From the NCBI RefSeq assembly GCF_030373545.1, contig NZ_JAUDCO010000002.1, positions 248,001 to 312,000 of the forward strand: a stretch of 64,000 bases of DNA. Reading direction: 5' to 3'. Positions 13,713 to 23,959 of the stretch are shown piece after piece. Under the pieces are notes generated by a model that was not told where the DNA came from, did no database searches, and worked only from the letters and a program-made list of their open reading frames with translations. Position numbers and translations under genes: made by a program. Within the stretch, counting starts at the first letter, position 1, and each line of letters opens with the position of its first letter. This DNA is from Collinsella tanakaei. Its GTDB lineage: Bacteria > Actinomycetota > Coriobacteriia > Coriobacteriales > Coriobacteriaceae.

Positions 13713-15965
13713 ATGACTCTCGTATCTAAGACTTTCGAGCTGTACGGCAAGACCTACACGCTGGAGAGCGGCGAGCTTGCCAAGCAGGCGACCGGCGCCA
13801 CCCTGGTCAAGCAGGGCGACACCACCGCGCTCGTGACCGTCGTCGTGTCCAAAGAGCGCAAGAACTACGACTTCTTCCCGCTGACCGTCGACTTCAACGA
13901 GAAGATGTACGCCGCTGGCCGCATTCCGGGCGGCTACCTCAAGCGCGAAGGCCGTCCCTCCGAGAAGGCGACGCTCACCGCGCGCATGATCGACCGTCCC
14001 ATCCGCCCGAGCTTCCCCGACGGCTTCCGCAACGAGGTCCAGATCGTCGCGACCTCGCTCGTGGCCGACCAGAAGAACCCCATCGACGTCATCTGCACGA
14101 TGGGCGCCTCGCTTGCCCTTACGGTGGGCGGCGTGCCGTTCGAGGGTCCGCTTGCCTGCGTGCGCATCGGTCGCAACAAGGAGACGGGCGAGTTCATCGT
14201 CAACCCCACCTATGAGGAGCGCGAGAACTCCGACCTCGACCTCGAGCTAGCCGGTACCCGCGACTTCATCTCGATGGTCGAGGCGGGCGCCGAAGAGGTC
14301 ACCGAGGACGACATGCTCGCCGCCATGCAGTTCGGCCAGGAGGCCATCGGCGCCTTCTGCGACGCGCAGCTTGCCTTCATCGAGGAGTGGGAGCGCGTCA
14401 ACGGTCCCATCCAGCCGAAGGAGTATGTGCTCGATCAGCCCGTCCCCGAGGTCGAGGAGCGCATCTTCGCCCATTACGACGAGATGTACGCCGCCCTGTC
14501 CGACGCCGACAAGCTTTCCCGCATCGCGCACGTCGAAGAGCTCAAGGAGCGCATCCGCGCCGAGTTCACCGAGGAGGAACAGCTCACGTGGGAGCGCGAG
14601 ATCCCGGTCAACCTCAAGAAGCTCGAGAAGAAGGCAATGCGCACCATGGTCGTCGAGACCGGTGAGCGCGTGGACGGCCGTGCGGCCGACGAGATCCGCC
14701 CCATCATGGTCAAGGATTCCTACCTGCCGCTCGTTCACGGCTCCGGCCTGTTCCAGCGCGGCCAGACCCAGGTGCTCTCCGTTCTCTCGCTCGGCATGCT
14801 GAGCGAGGGCCAGCGCCTCGACACCATCGAGCCGGTCGAGGGCAAGCGCTACATGCACCAGTACAACTTCCCGCCGTTCTGCACGGGCGAGACCGGCCGC
14901 ATCGGCGCTCCCAAGCGCCGCGAGATCGGCCATGGCAACCTCGCCGAGCGCGCCCTTCTGCCGGTGCTGCCCGACGAGACGGAGTTCCCGTATGCTATCC
15001 GCGTCGTCTCCGAGGTCATGGAGTCCAACGGCTCCTCGTCCATGGCGTCCACCTGCGCGAGCTGCCTGGCCCTCATGGACGGCGGCGTGCCGCTGAAGCG
15101 CCCCGTGTCCGGCATCGCCATGGGTCTCATCCAGGAGGAGGGCAAGACCGTCGTCCTCTCCGACATCCAGGGCATCGAGGACTTCCTCGGCGACATGGAC
15201 TTCAAGGTGACCGGCACCGAGCGCGGCATCACGGCCCTTCAGATGGACAACAAGGCCACCGGCCTCACGTTCGACATCTTGAAGACCGCCCTCGAGCAGG
15301 CCAAGGCCGGCCGTGCCTTCATCCTAGGCAAGATGCTCGACGTCATTCCCGGCCCGCGCGAGCAGCTCCGCTCCAGCGCGCCGCGCATCGAGACCGTCAC
15401 GGTGCCCGTCGCGAAGATCCGCGACATCATCGGCAAGGGCGGCGACACCATCCGCAGCATCCAGGACGAGACGGGTGCCACGATCAACGTCGAGCAGGAC
15501 GGCACCGTCGTCGTGGGCGGTGTGGGCGAGGCGGCCGACATGGCCATCGCCCGCATCAAGGAGATCATCCGCGAGCCCGAGGTGGGCGAGGTCTTCGACG
15601 GCCGCGTCGTCACGGTCGAGAAGTTCGGCGCGTTCGTGCGCCTCTTCGGCGACAAGGACGGCCTGCTGCACATCTCCCGCGTTGCCGAGGGTCGCGTGGA
15701 GCGCGTCGAGGACGTGCTCAACGTGGGCGATGAGGTGAAGGTCAAGGTCATCGAGGTCGACGAGAAGGGCAAGGTCTCGCTCGATCGCATCGACAAGCCG
15801 AAGGCTCCCGAGGGCTCCGGCTCCGAGGGCGGCTTCAAGGGCAATCGCGAGCGCCGCGAGCGCGGTGACCGTCCGGGTCGTCCGCGTCGCGAGCACGGCG
15901 ACCGTCCCCGTCGCACGCCCGGCGACAACGGCGGCCGCGCGCCCCGTCGCCATCACGAGGGCTAA
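13713..15965 (+). CDS. pnp: Polyribonucleotide nucleotidyltransferase (PNPase)
   Basis: Phosphorolytic 3'-5' exoribonuclease and degradosome component. The 750 residues have two RNase PH domains with a helical linker (first about 1-230, second about 325-560), a KH domain (IRDIIGKGGDTIRSIQ, about 565-625) and an S1 domain (GRVVTVEKFGAFVRL, about 630-700). The last 45 residues are a basic, Arg/Gly-rich tail (NRERRERGDRPGRPRREH) that may bind RNA or protein. An AAGGAG site precedes the ATG. rnj follows 240 bp downstream after a terminator. Confidence 0.97.
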   Translation: MTLVSKTFELYGKTYTLESGELAKQATGATLVKQGDTTALVTVVVSKERKNYDFFPLTVDFNEKMYAAGRIPGGYLKREGRPSEKATLTARMIDRPIRPSFPDGFRNEVQIVATSLVADQKNPIDVICTMGASLALTVGGVPFEGPLACVRIGRNKETGEFIVNPTYEERENSDLDLELAGTRDFISMVEAGAEEVTEDDMLAAMQFGQEAIGAFCDAQLAFIEEWERVNGPIQPKEYVLDQPVPEVEERIFAHYDEMYAALSDADKLSRIAHVEELKERIRAEFTEEEQLTWEREIPVNLKKLEKKAMRTMVVETGERVDGRAADEIRPIMVKDSYLPLVHGSGLFQRGQTQVLSVLSLGMLSEGQRLDTIEPVEGKRYMHQYNFPPFCTGETGRIGAPKRREIGHGNLAERALLPVLPDETEFPYAIRVVSEVMESNGSSSMASTCASCLALMDGGVPLKRPVSGIAMGLIQEEGKTVVLSDIQGIEDFLGDMDFKVTGTERGITALQMDNKATGLTFDILKTALEQAKAGRAFILGKMLDVIPGPREQLRSSAPRIETVTVPVAKIRDIIGKGGDTIRSIQDETGATINVEQDGTVVVGGVGEAADMAIARIKEIIREPEVGEVFDGRVVTVEKFGAFVRLFGDKDGLLHISRVAEGRVERVEDVLNVGDEVKVKVIEVDEKGKVSLDRIDKPKAPEGSGSEGGFKGNRERRERGDRPGRPRREHGDRPRRTPGDNGGRAPRRHHEG

Positions 15966-15989
15966 CGAAACGCGATAGAACGCGCACAG

Positions 15990-16019
15990 GGTCCCGGGAT
16001 CATACCCGGGACCTTTTTT
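15990..16019 (+). terminator. Terminator after pnp
   Basis: GGTCCCGGG at 15990-15998 pairs with CCCGGGACC at 16005-16013 and is followed by TTTTTT. It lies 24 bp after the pnp stop and is a textbook intrinsic terminator. Confidence 0.9.
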
Positions 16020-16207
16020 GTATATCGGGCGTTCCGCTGTTCGTGTGGGGACGGCTGCTGCTGCGAAAATCGTTAGGCTCTTGTTGGTACAATGCAATAT
16101 CCATGTGTTTCGCCCATGGCATCTGCCATGCGGAATTACCAGAACGGTTCGGCGGCACGACCGCCGTTGCATTGATCGCGATCAATAGAAAGGACGTAGC
16201 TCGCTTT

Positions 16208-17887
16208 ATGGCTCAAACAACTAAGAAGAAGTCGGCGCCGCTCAAGATCATTCCCCTGGGCGGTCTGGACGGCATCGGTAAGAACATGACCGTGTTCGAG
16301 TGCGGCGAGGACATGGTACTCGTCGACGCGGGCCTCATGTTCCCCGATGACTCGCAGCCCGGTATCGACCTCGTGCTTCCGGACTACACCTATGTCCTCG
16401 AGAACGAGGAGAAGCTGCGCGGCATCGTCGTCACCCACGGTCACGAGGACCATACCGGTGCTTTGCCCTACCTGCTGCAGGACCTGAATAACAAGGTTCC
16501 TATCTTCTCGAGCAAGCTGACCCTCGGGTTCATCGAGGGCAAGCTCGCCGAGTTCCGCATCCGTGCACCCAAGTTCCGTGAGGTCGCCGGCGGCAGCCAC
16601 GTCAATCTGGGCTGCATCTCCATCGATTTCTTCTCCATGACGCACTCGATTCCCGGCGCCCTGGGCGTGTTCATCCGCACCCCGCAGGGCAACGTCATGC
16701 ATACGGGCGACTTCAAGCTCGACCAGACGCCCATCGACGGCGTGACGCCCGACTACGCGTCGATCAGCCGCTTTGCCAAGCAGGGGATCGACCTGCTCAT
16801 GTCCGACTCCACCAACGCCACGGTGCCCGGTTTCACGAAGTCCGAGGCCGAGGTCGGCCCGTCGCTGTACGCTGCCATCAAGGACGCTCCGGGTCGCGTG
16901 TTCGTCGCCAGCTTCTCGAGCCATATCCACCGTCTGCAGCAGATCTGCGATGCGGCGCGCCGCTGCGGCCGTAAGATCGTCGTGACCGGCCGTTCGATGC
17001 TCACCAACACGCGCGTCGCCCGCGAACTCGGGTATCTGGATATCCCCGAAGAGGACATCATCGACGCCTACGAGATCAACAACCTGCCCGAGGACAAGAT
17101 CGTCGTCATGTGCACCGGCAGCCAGGGCGAGCCCCTCTCGGCGCTCTCCCGCATGGCGAACGGCGAGCACAAGACGCTTTCCATGCACGACGGCGATACG
17201 GTCATCATCTCCGCTACGCCGATTCCCGGAAACGAGAAGGGCGTCCAGCAGGTCATCAACAGCCTTGCCAAGATCGGCTGCGACGTCTACGACAAGAATC
17301 GCACGCTCGTCCATGTCTCCGGCCACGGAAGCCAGGAGGAGCTCAAGCTGATGCTCGCCATGACGCGCCCCGCATACTTCATGCCCGTGCATGGCGAGGC
17401 GGTGCATCTGCGCGCGCATGCGCGCCTGGCGCGCAAGGTGGGCATTCCCGCCGATCACATCTTCATCCTCGATAACGGCGAGGCCCTTGAAATGCGCGGC
17501 GGCGAGGTGCGCCTCGGCGAGCCGGTCGAGTCCGGTGTGGTGTATGTCGACGGCCTGCGCATCGGCGATACCGACCCCATCGTGCTGCGCGATCGCCAGA
17601 AGCTCGCCAACGACGGCATGGTGACCGCGGTCGCCATCGTCTCGCTCAAGCGCAAGCGCATCGACGCCATCGAGTTCTCCGGTCGCGGCGTCTCGTTCAC
17701 CATCGACGACGAGTTTACTTCCGACGCGTCCGCGTCCATCATGAAGATGATCGAGAAGGGCTCCTTCAACTTCACGAGCAGCGGCACCGACGCGCTGCGC
17801 AAGGCGGTGCGCGATTCGCTGTCCAACTTCATCTGGAACCGTACCCGCACGCGCCCGATGATCATCCCGGTCGTCATGGAGGTCTAG
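16208..17887 (+). CDS. rnj: Ribonuclease J
   Basis: Metallo-beta-lactamase/beta-CASP endo- and 5'-3' exoribonuclease in mRNA decay and rRNA maturation. The 559 residues carry the zinc motif THGHEDHTGAL near residue 77, MHTGDFKLD and the beta-CASP motifs around SGHGSQEELK and PVHGE. An open frame runs back to 16043. The ATG at 16208 gives the normal RNase J N-terminus (KIIPLGGLDGIGKN) with an AGAAAGGA site about 12 nt upstream. A -10-like TACAAT at 16088-16093 could belong to its promoter. It is followed by ftsK after a single base. Confidence 0.95.
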   Translation: MAQTTKKKSAPLKIIPLGGLDGIGKNMTVFECGEDMVLVDAGLMFPDDSQPGIDLVLPDYTYVLENEEKLRGIVVTHGHEDHTGALPYLLQDLNNKVPIFSSKLTLGFIEGKLAEFRIRAPKFREVAGGSHVNLGCISIDFFSMTHSIPGALGVFIRTPQGNVMHTGDFKLDQTPIDGVTPDYASISRFAKQGIDLLMSDSTNATVPGFTKSEAEVGPSLYAAIKDAPGRVFVASFSSHIHRLQQICDAARRCGRKIVVTGRSMLTNTRVARELGYLDIPEEDIIDAYEINNLPEDKIVVMCTGSQGEPLSALSRMANGEHKTLSMHDGDTVIISATPIPGNEKGVQQVINSLAKIGCDVYDKNRTLVHVSGHGSQEELKLMLAMTRPAYFMPVHGEAVHLRAHARLARKVGIPADHIFILDNGEALEMRGGEVRLGEPVESGVVYVDGLRIGDTDPIVLRDRQKLANDGMVTAVAIVSLKRKRIDAIEFSGRGVSFTIDDEFTSDASASIMKMIEKGSFNFTSSGTDALRKAVRDSLSNFIWNRTRTRPMIIPVVMEV

Positions 17888-17888
17888 C

Positions 17889-20690
17889 GTGGCGGCTTCG
17901 GGGAACAAGAAGACATCGAAGAAGGGCGGCGCGAGCAAGCGCGCCGGCGGCGCCGCGGTGTCGCCGCGCGAGCTGCGCGCCAACAAGGCTGCCGAGAAAG
18001 AGCAGCCCTTGGAGCCCTTGATGGATGCCGGGTCGGGTCGTGATATCGCCGGGGTGCTGCTTGCCGTCTTCGCGGTGGCTTCCTTCATCTCGGTCATCTC
18101 GCCCACGTCCGCCCCGGTCGCTGCCGCTGTTGCCGGCTTCTACCATCTGGGGTTCGGTTTGGGCGCCTATGTCGTTCCTCTGTGCATCCTCGGTGTCGCG
18201 GCTTTGCTGTTCGTCCGCGGCGGAGAGCCCGTCTCGCTGCGCACGGCAGCCGGGGCCGGCCTCATCTTCGTTGCGATCATCTCCATGCTCTCCCTGTCGG
18301 TGCCCTATACCGAGCTGTCGAGTGCGGCTATGTTCGAGCCGGAAAACCTGTCGGCATCCGGTGGGTATGTCGGCGCCTTCATCGCCAGCGCTCTGCAGGG
18401 TGCTCTGGGCAAGACCATCTCTTACGTCATCCTGGTCGGCGTTATCGTGCTCGGCCTCGTGATCATCGGGTTTTCGGTGAGCGATGTCGTACGGGGCGTC
18501 GCCGCTCGCGCGGAGTCGCTTGCCCAGCGCCGTCGCGTCGATGTCAACGAGCGCCCTTGGGGCGATGCGGCCCCTGGCGCCGATTCCGCACGTGCCCCCC
18601 GCGCTGCAGCGCACCCCGCCGCTCCCGCCCAGGCATCGCTGTTTGACGAGGAGGGGACGGCGCGCACCACCTATCTGGGGAGCCGTGTGTCGAGCGTGGC
18701 GGATGCGGCCCCCGATACCGGCGAGGACCCCTTCGTCGACGTGTCGGATCAGCTTGCCGCCGAGCATGCGAAGACCACCCTCATTCCGGTGAAGGAGCGC
18801 TTTGCGGGCGATCTGACCGAGGTCGATGCGATTCCCGCGTCTGACACGGCGGCCGCGACGCCTGCGCGCGGGCTCGATGCCATCCATAAGGCGGCGGCCG
18901 ACACGTTTTCCGCTTCATCTGCGCTCGAGCCGCTCGATGCGCTTCCTTGGGATGAGCCGGATTCCGGCCAGTCGTCTGGCGGCGCTCATGACGCGGCCCC
19001 GTCGTCTGCCGTTCCTGCCGCTGCCGCCGCAGCCGTCGCCGAGCCCCCGGTGCCCGATTTCCTGAAGAAGGCGGCTCAGGGTGCAGCTGGGGTAGCGGCT
19101 GCTCCGGCGACCGCGCAAAAGCCTGCCGCCAAGAAGAAAGCTTCGTCTTCGCGCACGCCCGTGCAGCCCGTCTCGCCGGCCGCCGACGCTGACGACGGGG
19201 AGCGCAAGCTGCCGCCCGCATCCATGCTCCGCCATAGCCCCGCCTCGGCTTCCGGCAAAAGCTCCGAGAAGGAGCTTGAGCAGACCGCGTCCGCCCTGCA
19301 GGCGACGCTGCAGGAGTTCGGCCTGCACTCGCGTGTCGTCGGATGGATCTCCGGTCCCACGGTCACCACGTTCAAGGTGCAGCCGGGCGAGGGCGAGCGC
19401 GTGAGCCGCATCTCCAATCTTGAGGACGACATCGCGCTTTCGCTCGCCACCGATTCGGTGCGCATCTTCGCCCCCATTCCCGGCACCTCCCTGGTCGGTA
19501 TCGAGATTCCCAACCGCACGCGTCAGACCGTCGCGTTCGGCGATATCCTGCCCTACGTCAAGGGCGGCCCGCTCGAGTTCGCGCTCGGTCGGGATGCCGA
19601 AGGCCAGCCCATGGTCGCCGACCTTGCCAAGATGCCGCATCTGCTCATCGCGGGCACGACGGGTTCCGGCAAGTCGGTGGTCATCAGCTCCATCCTCATG
19701 AGCCTCCTCATGCGCACGTTCCCCGAGGATGTGCGCCTGATCATGATCGACCCCAAGCGTGTCGAGTTCGCTCCCTACGACGGCTTGCCCCACCTGTACG
19801 TCCCGGTCGTGACCGAGCCTAAGCAGGCGGCGAGCGCCCTGCAGTGGGCGGTCTCCGAGATGGAGCGTCGCCTGAAGGTGTTCGAGCGCATCGGCGTCCG
19901 CAAGATCTCGACGTTCAACGAGAAACAGGCCGCGGGCGACTTCGAGAAGTACGACAACCCGCCCGCGAAGATGCCCTATCTGGTCATCGTGATCGATGAG
20001 CTCTCCGACCTCATGATGGTCGCCGGCAAGGACGTCGAGGCGTCCATCGTGCGCATCGCGCAGCTCGGTCGTGCCGCGGGTATCCATATGATCGTGGCGA
20101 CGCAGCGCCCGAGTTCCAACGTTGTCACCGGTCTCATCAAGGCGAATATCACCAACCGCATCGGCCTCACCGTCGCCACGGGCATCGACAGCCGCGTCAT
20201 CCTCGACCAGACGGGCGCCGAGAAGCTTATCGGTCAGGGAGACATGCTCTTCAGCCGCGTCGACTGGGGCAAGCCCAAGCGCATCCAGGGCTGCTACGTC
20301 TCGGACGAGGAGATCTTCTCGGTCGTCGAGTTCGTCAAAGAGCAAAGCCCCGCAGACTACCACGAGGAGATTCTCTCGGCGGTTGCTCCCGCTTCCATGG
20401 CGGGCGGTTCCGCCTCCTCCCACGACGGGGGAGATGACGACCCGCTGCTCTGGGAGGCCGCGCGCATCGTGGTCGAGACGCAGCTCGGTTCTACCTCCGG
20501 TTTGCAGCGCCGCCTTAAGGTCGGCTATGCGCGCGCCGGTCGTATCATGGATATGCTTGAGGAAAAGGGCGTTGTCGGACCCCCTGACGGCTCCAAGCCG
20601 CGCGAGGTTCTCCTCGATGAGGAAGGACTTTCCGAGCTCGAAGCCGTCGAGGCCCGCATGGCCCAAGAAGATGAGTTTGGAGGGTTCTGA
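17889..20690 (+). CDS. ftsK: DNA translocase FtsK/SpoIIIE
   Basis: Septum-located DNA pump that clears chromosomes during division. The 933 residues have an N-terminal membrane region (four hydrophobic segments, about 50-200) and a long low-complexity Ala/Pro/Asp linker (about 200-450). The RecA-like motor has Walker A GTTGSGKS near 592 and IVIDELSDLMMV as the Walker B region. A C-terminal winged-helix gamma domain (SGLQRRLKVGYARAGRIMD) reads KOPS-type polar sequences. The GTG start follows GGAGG, which overlaps the rnj stop region, so it is coupled to rnj. The stop overlaps the next start by one base. Confidence 0.95.
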   Translation: MAASGNKKTSKKGGASKRAGGAAVSPRELRANKAAEKEQPLEPLMDAGSGRDIAGVLLAVFAVASFISVISPTSAPVAAAVAGFYHLGFGLGAYVVPLCILGVAALLFVRGGEPVSLRTAAGAGLIFVAIISMLSLSVPYTELSSAAMFEPENLSASGGYVGAFIASALQGALGKTISYVILVGVIVLGLVIIGFSVSDVVRGVAARAESLAQRRRVDVNERPWGDAAPGADSARAPRAAAHPAAPAQASLFDEEGTARTTYLGSRVSSVADAAPDTGEDPFVDVSDQLAAEHAKTTLIPVKERFAGDLTEVDAIPASDTAAATPARGLDAIHKAAADTFSASSALEPLDALPWDEPDSGQSSGGAHDAAPSSAVPAAAAAAVAEPPVPDFLKKAAQGAAGVAAAPATAQKPAAKKKASSSRTPVQPVSPAADADDGERKLPPASMLRHSPASASGKSSEKELEQTASALQATLQEFGLHSRVVGWISGPTVTTFKVQPGEGERVSRISNLEDDIALSLATDSVRIFAPIPGTSLVGIEIPNRTRQTVAFGDILPYVKGGPLEFALGRDAEGQPMVADLAKMPHLLIAGTTGSGKSVVISSILMSLLMRTFPEDVRLIMIDPKRVEFAPYDGLPHLYVPVVTEPKQAASALQWAVSEMERRLKVFERIGVRKISTFNEKQAAGDFEKYDNPPAKMPYLVIVIDELSDLMMVAGKDVEASIVRIAQLGRAAGIHMIVATQRPSSNVVTGLIKANITNRIGLTVATGIDSRVILDQTGAEKLIGQGDMLFSRVDWGKPKRIQGCYVSDEEIFSVVEFVKEQSPADYHEEILSAVAPASMAGGSASSHDGGDDDPLLWEAARIVVETQLGSTSGLQRRLKVGYARAGRIMDMLEEKGVVGPPDGSKPREVLLDEEGLSELEAVEARMAQEDEFGGF

Positions 20691-22039
20691 TGTCCAGTCG
20701 CTTCGGCGAGATGCTGCTCAATCGACGTCGTGAGTTGGGCATGTCGATCCAGCAGGTCGCCAACGTCATCAAAATAAGACCCCAGATCATTGAGTTCTTC
20801 GAGACCGGGAATTTCGCCTCGATGCCGCCGCGCGGCTACGCGCAGGGCATGATCGCGAGCTACGCCCGCTACCTCGGTCTGAATCCCCGTGAGGTCGTGA
20901 ACGCCTACTTCGATGAGCTCTATATGTTCGAGCGGGGCGGAAGCTCCGCCGGCAGCCGGTTCACCGAGGGCGCGACCGACCCCGTGCCCCGCAGCGTCAG
21001 CACGAGCGGCCGCTACCTGATGGTGGATCCCACGCCTCCGAGCTCTCGCTACGCCCAGCGTCCTCCGCAGGCGGGCTATGTGTCCGATATGACGTCGGGT
21101 CACGTTCCCATGCGCGTCGCCGGCAACGAGCGCCGCGTGGCGAGCCTCGCTTCGACGGGAGAGGGCAGGCCGCGCAACGTGAGGACCGCCTCCGGGCGGA
21201 CGCACCCGGGCGAGCGCGCGGGCGCCGGCCCGATCGATATGGAGGTCACGGCCCGTATGCGCCGCTCCGACCTGCGTGATGCGGCCCGTTCCGGCCGTGG
21301 CCCCCGTTCGCGCTCCGGTACTTCGCGCGACGGCTATCCGCAGCGCTCCCGCTCCCGCGGCTCCTCGCGTCCGCGTTCCGGTGCCGCCAGCGGCCTTCCC
21401 ATGGACCCGCGCGTCATGATCGGCGGGCTCGCCATCATCTTGATCCTGCTTGCGCTCGTCATCTTCTTGCTCGTGCGAAGCTGCAGCGCCCCTGCCGAGA
21501 CGACTCCTGCCGGCTCGGCTCCGGTGACCCAGGCGCAGCCCGCCACCGATACCGCCACCGATGCGGATGAACCCTCCGATAGCGCGACCGACGGAACGGA
21601 TGGGGAGACCGACGATGCGGCAGATGCCGATTCGGAGGCGGACGCCGATGCCTCCGACGGCGACGATAAGGCTGCCGACGCCAAGCCCGCAGAGCCCGTC
21701 GAGACCAAGGTGACCGTTTCGCTCGATGAGGGCGCCTCCTCGTGGCTCGAGGTCAAGGTTGACGGCACCATCGTGCTCTCCGAGCAGGTTGCCGGCCCCT
21801 ATGAGGTCGAGTACACCCCGACGAGCTCCGTCGAGATCACCGTCGACCATCCCGCCGATGTCCATGTGACCAAAAACGGCGACAGCGTCGATTGGGACAC
21901 GAAGACCTCCGGCGTGGGCAAGGTCACCCTCACCGTTCCCAAGACCGTCGACGAAGGCGCTGAGGGCTCCGACGGCGCCGACGCCGAGCGGACCGATTCG
22001 GATTCCTCTTCCGATACGACCGATGAGTCCGCACGATAG
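20690..22039 (+). CDS. RodZ-like membrane protein with helix-turn-helix domain
   Basis: Single-pass membrane protein. The N-terminal 75 residues form a Cro/C1-like helix-turn-helix of the RodZ type (RRRELGMSIQQVANVIKIRP; FASMPPRGYAQGMIASYARY). An Arg/Ser-rich linker of about 150 residues follows, then one transmembrane helix (about 242-264) and a very acidic, Asp/Thr-rich stretch. The last part, about 340-430, resembles the C-terminal RodZ domain (DUF4115). RodZ proteins link MreB filaments to the cell wall machinery; in species without MreB the role differs. No mreB is in the window. The start overlaps the ftsK stop (TGATG), implying coupling. Confidence 0.8.
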   Translation: MSSRFGEMLLNRRRELGMSIQQVANVIKIRPQIIEFFETGNFASMPPRGYAQGMIASYARYLGLNPREVVNAYFDELYMFERGGSSAGSRFTEGATDPVPRSVSTSGRYLMVDPTPPSSRYAQRPPQAGYVSDMTSGHVPMRVAGNERRVASLASTGEGRPRNVRTASGRTHPGERAGAGPIDMEVTARMRRSDLRDAARSGRGPRSRSGTSRDGYPQRSRSRGSSRPRSGAASGLPMDPRVMIGGLAIILILLALVIFLLVRSCSAPAETTPAGSAPVTQAQPATDTATDADEPSDSATDGTDGETDDAADADSEADADASDGDDKAADAKPAEPVETKVTVSLDEGASSWLEVKVDGTIVLSEQVAGPYEVEYTPTSSVEITVDHPADVHVTKNGDSVDWDTKTSGVGKVTLTVPKTVDEGAEGSDGADAERTDSDSSSDTTDESAR

Positions 22040-22072
22040 CGCGGACACAAGTTTCTTGAAAGGATGATCGCC

Positions 22073-22570
22073 ATGGCGAAGGATTCCAGTTTCGACGTCG
22101 TCTCCCAGGTGGACATGCAGGAGATCGACAACGCGTACCAGCAGTGCTCCCGTGAGATCGCGCAGCGCTACGATCTCAAGGACTCGGGCGCCCGCATCGA
22201 GCTTTCGAAGGGAGAGGGCACCTTTACCGTCAACGCGCCTGCCGATTTCGTCTCGAAGCAGGTTATCGACGTGCTGAACTCCAAGCTGATCAAGCGCGGC
22301 ATCGATCTGAAGGCCGTCAAGTGGGATGCTCCCCAGGCGGCATCCGGCGGCTCGATTCGCGTCGTCGGCCACATCGTGGAAGGTATCGACCAGGCGACCG
22401 CCAAGCGAATCAACAAGGACGTCAAGGATACGAAGATCAAGGTGAAGGTGACCATCGAGGCCGATAAGCTTCGCGTGTCGTCCCCGTCCAAAGATGCGTT
22501 GCAGCAGGTCATCCAGTTCCTGCGTGACCAGGATTACGGCCAGCCCCTCCAGTTCGTCAACTACCGCTAA
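22073..22570 (+). CDS. yajQ: YajQ-family nucleotide-binding protein
   Basis: Small cytosolic protein of the YajQ family, reported to bind nucleotides (c-di-GMP in some species). The 165 residues contain SSFDVVSQVDMQEIDNAY at the N-terminus and the family's C-terminal VSSPSKDALQQVIQFLR. An ATG at 22064 is in frame, but 22073 gives the normal family start and better spacing from the GAAAGGA site. It lies between the RodZ-like gene and rimO. The biochemical role in this lineage is unknown. Confidence 0.92.
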   Translation: MAKDSSFDVVSQVDMQEIDNAYQQCSREIAQRYDLKDSGARIELSKGEGTFTVNAPADFVSKQVIDVLNSKLIKRGIDLKAVKWDAPQAASGGSIRVVGHIVEGIDQATAKRINKDVKDTKIKVKVTIEADKLRVSSPSKDALQQVIQFLRDQDYGQPLQFVNYR

Positions 22571-22607
22571 CGCATGCGTCCGGCATAAGAAAGGTACGCT
22601 TGAATCC

Positions 22608-23951
22608 ATGGAATCATCGACGTCTTCGATTCTCTACATAACACTTGGGTGCGCGAAAAACGAGGTCGACACCGATCGCATGCGCTCGTTGCTCTCAGCC
22701 GCCGGGTACGGCGAGACCGATGACACCGCCGAGGCCGATCTGGTGATCGTCAACACGTGCTCCTTCCTGGCATCCGCCACGTCCGAGAGCATCGAGACGA
22801 CCTTGGCGCTCGCCGAGGAGGTCCATGACGGCGTCCGCAGCGTGCCGATCGTCATGTGCGGCTGCGTTCCGTCGCGCTACGGCGCGGATCTCCCGCCTGA
22901 GCTGCCCGAGGTGGCGGCATTCGTGCGCACCGATGAGGAGGACGGCATCGTCGGTGTCGTCGACGGCGTCCTCGGTATCGCGCGCACGGTCCCCGCGCAC
23001 ATTCCCGCCGTCAAGCGCACGGTCGAAGGCGCGGTCGCCTACATCAAGATTTCGGACGGCTGCGACCGCTTCTGCAGCTTCTGCGCCATTCCCTATATCC
23101 GAGGCCGCTATCGCTCGCGCTCGGCCGCTTCCATCCTCTCCGAGGTTCACGATCTTGTTGCCGGAGGCGTCCGCGAGTTGGTCCTGATCGGGCAGGATAC
23201 CGGTATCTGGGGCAACGACTTCGACGAGACGGTCGAGGGGCCCCGCACGCTGGCGCAGCTGCTCGAGGCGGTCGCCGCCGCCGTACGCCCGCAGAAGGTG
23301 TGGATTCGCGTCCTGTACCTGCAGCCCGAGGGCATGACCGACGAGCTCGTCGCCGCCATCCGCGACACGCCCGAGGTGCTGCCCTATATCGACATCCCCG
23401 TCCAGCACTGCAGTGGCCGCGTGCTGCGCGCGATGAATCGCACGGGGTCCGAGCCCGAGCTCGAGGAGCTGTTCGCGCGCCTGCGCACCGAGATTCCCGG
23501 CATGGTGATCCGTACGACCTATCTTGTCGCCTTCCCCGGGGAGACCGACGAGGAGTTTGAGTCGATGCTGTCGTTCATGGACCGCGTCGGCTTCGACTAC
23601 ACGAGCGTCTTCGCGTTCTCGCCTGAGGACGGGACGCGTGCGGCGAAGATGGACGGGCAGATCGATGACGACGAGAAGCTCGAGCGCACCCAGGCCGCCG
23701 TCGACCTCGCCGAGGCCCTTGGGTTCGCCGCCACCGCGGCGCACGTGGGCGAGGTCGCCGAGGTGATCGTGGACGGCATCGAGCAGACCGAGGACGGTCC
23801 CGAGCTCATCGGCCACGCGTGGTTCCAGGCGCCCGACAGCGACGGCGCGGTGCATCTGGACGCATCCGAGGCGAGCGTCGGCGATATTCTCACAGTCGAG
23901 TTCACCGATAGCTTCTGCTATGAGCTCATCGGTCACGTAGTGGAAGGATGA
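22608..23951 (+). CDS. rimO: Ribosomal protein S12 methylthiotransferase RimO
   Basis: Radical-SAM enzyme that methylthiolates the conserved aspartate of ribosomal protein S12. In the 447 residues the MTTase domain starts with YITLGCAKNEVDTDRM (the GCAKN form is characteristic of RimO). The radical-SAM motif is GCDRFCSFC near residue 151, and a TRAM domain ends the protein. The open frame extends upstream into yajQ; ATG 22608 gives the normal N-terminus. The stop overlaps the pgsA region by a few bases, so translation is probably coupled. Confidence 0.94.
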   Translation: MESSTSSILYITLGCAKNEVDTDRMRSLLSAAGYGETDDTAEADLVIVNTCSFLASATSESIETTLALAEEVHDGVRSVPIVMCGCVPSRYGADLPPELPEVAAFVRTDEEDGIVGVVDGVLGIARTVPAHIPAVKRTVEGAVAYIKISDGCDRFCSFCAIPYIRGRYRSRSAASILSEVHDLVAGGVRELVLIGQDTGIWGNDFDETVEGPRTLAQLLEAVAAAVRPQKVWIRVLYLQPEGMTDELVAAIRDTPEVLPYIDIPVQHCSGRVLRAMNRTGSEPELEELFARLRTEIPGMVIRTTYLVAFPGETDEEFESMLSFMDRVGFDYTSVFAFSPEDGTRAAKMDGQIDDDEKLERTQAAVDLAEALGFAATAAHVGEVAEVIVDGIEQTEDGPELIGHAWFQAPDSDGAVHLDASEASVGDILTVEFTDSFCYELIGHVVEG

Positions 23952-23959
23952 GGAATCTC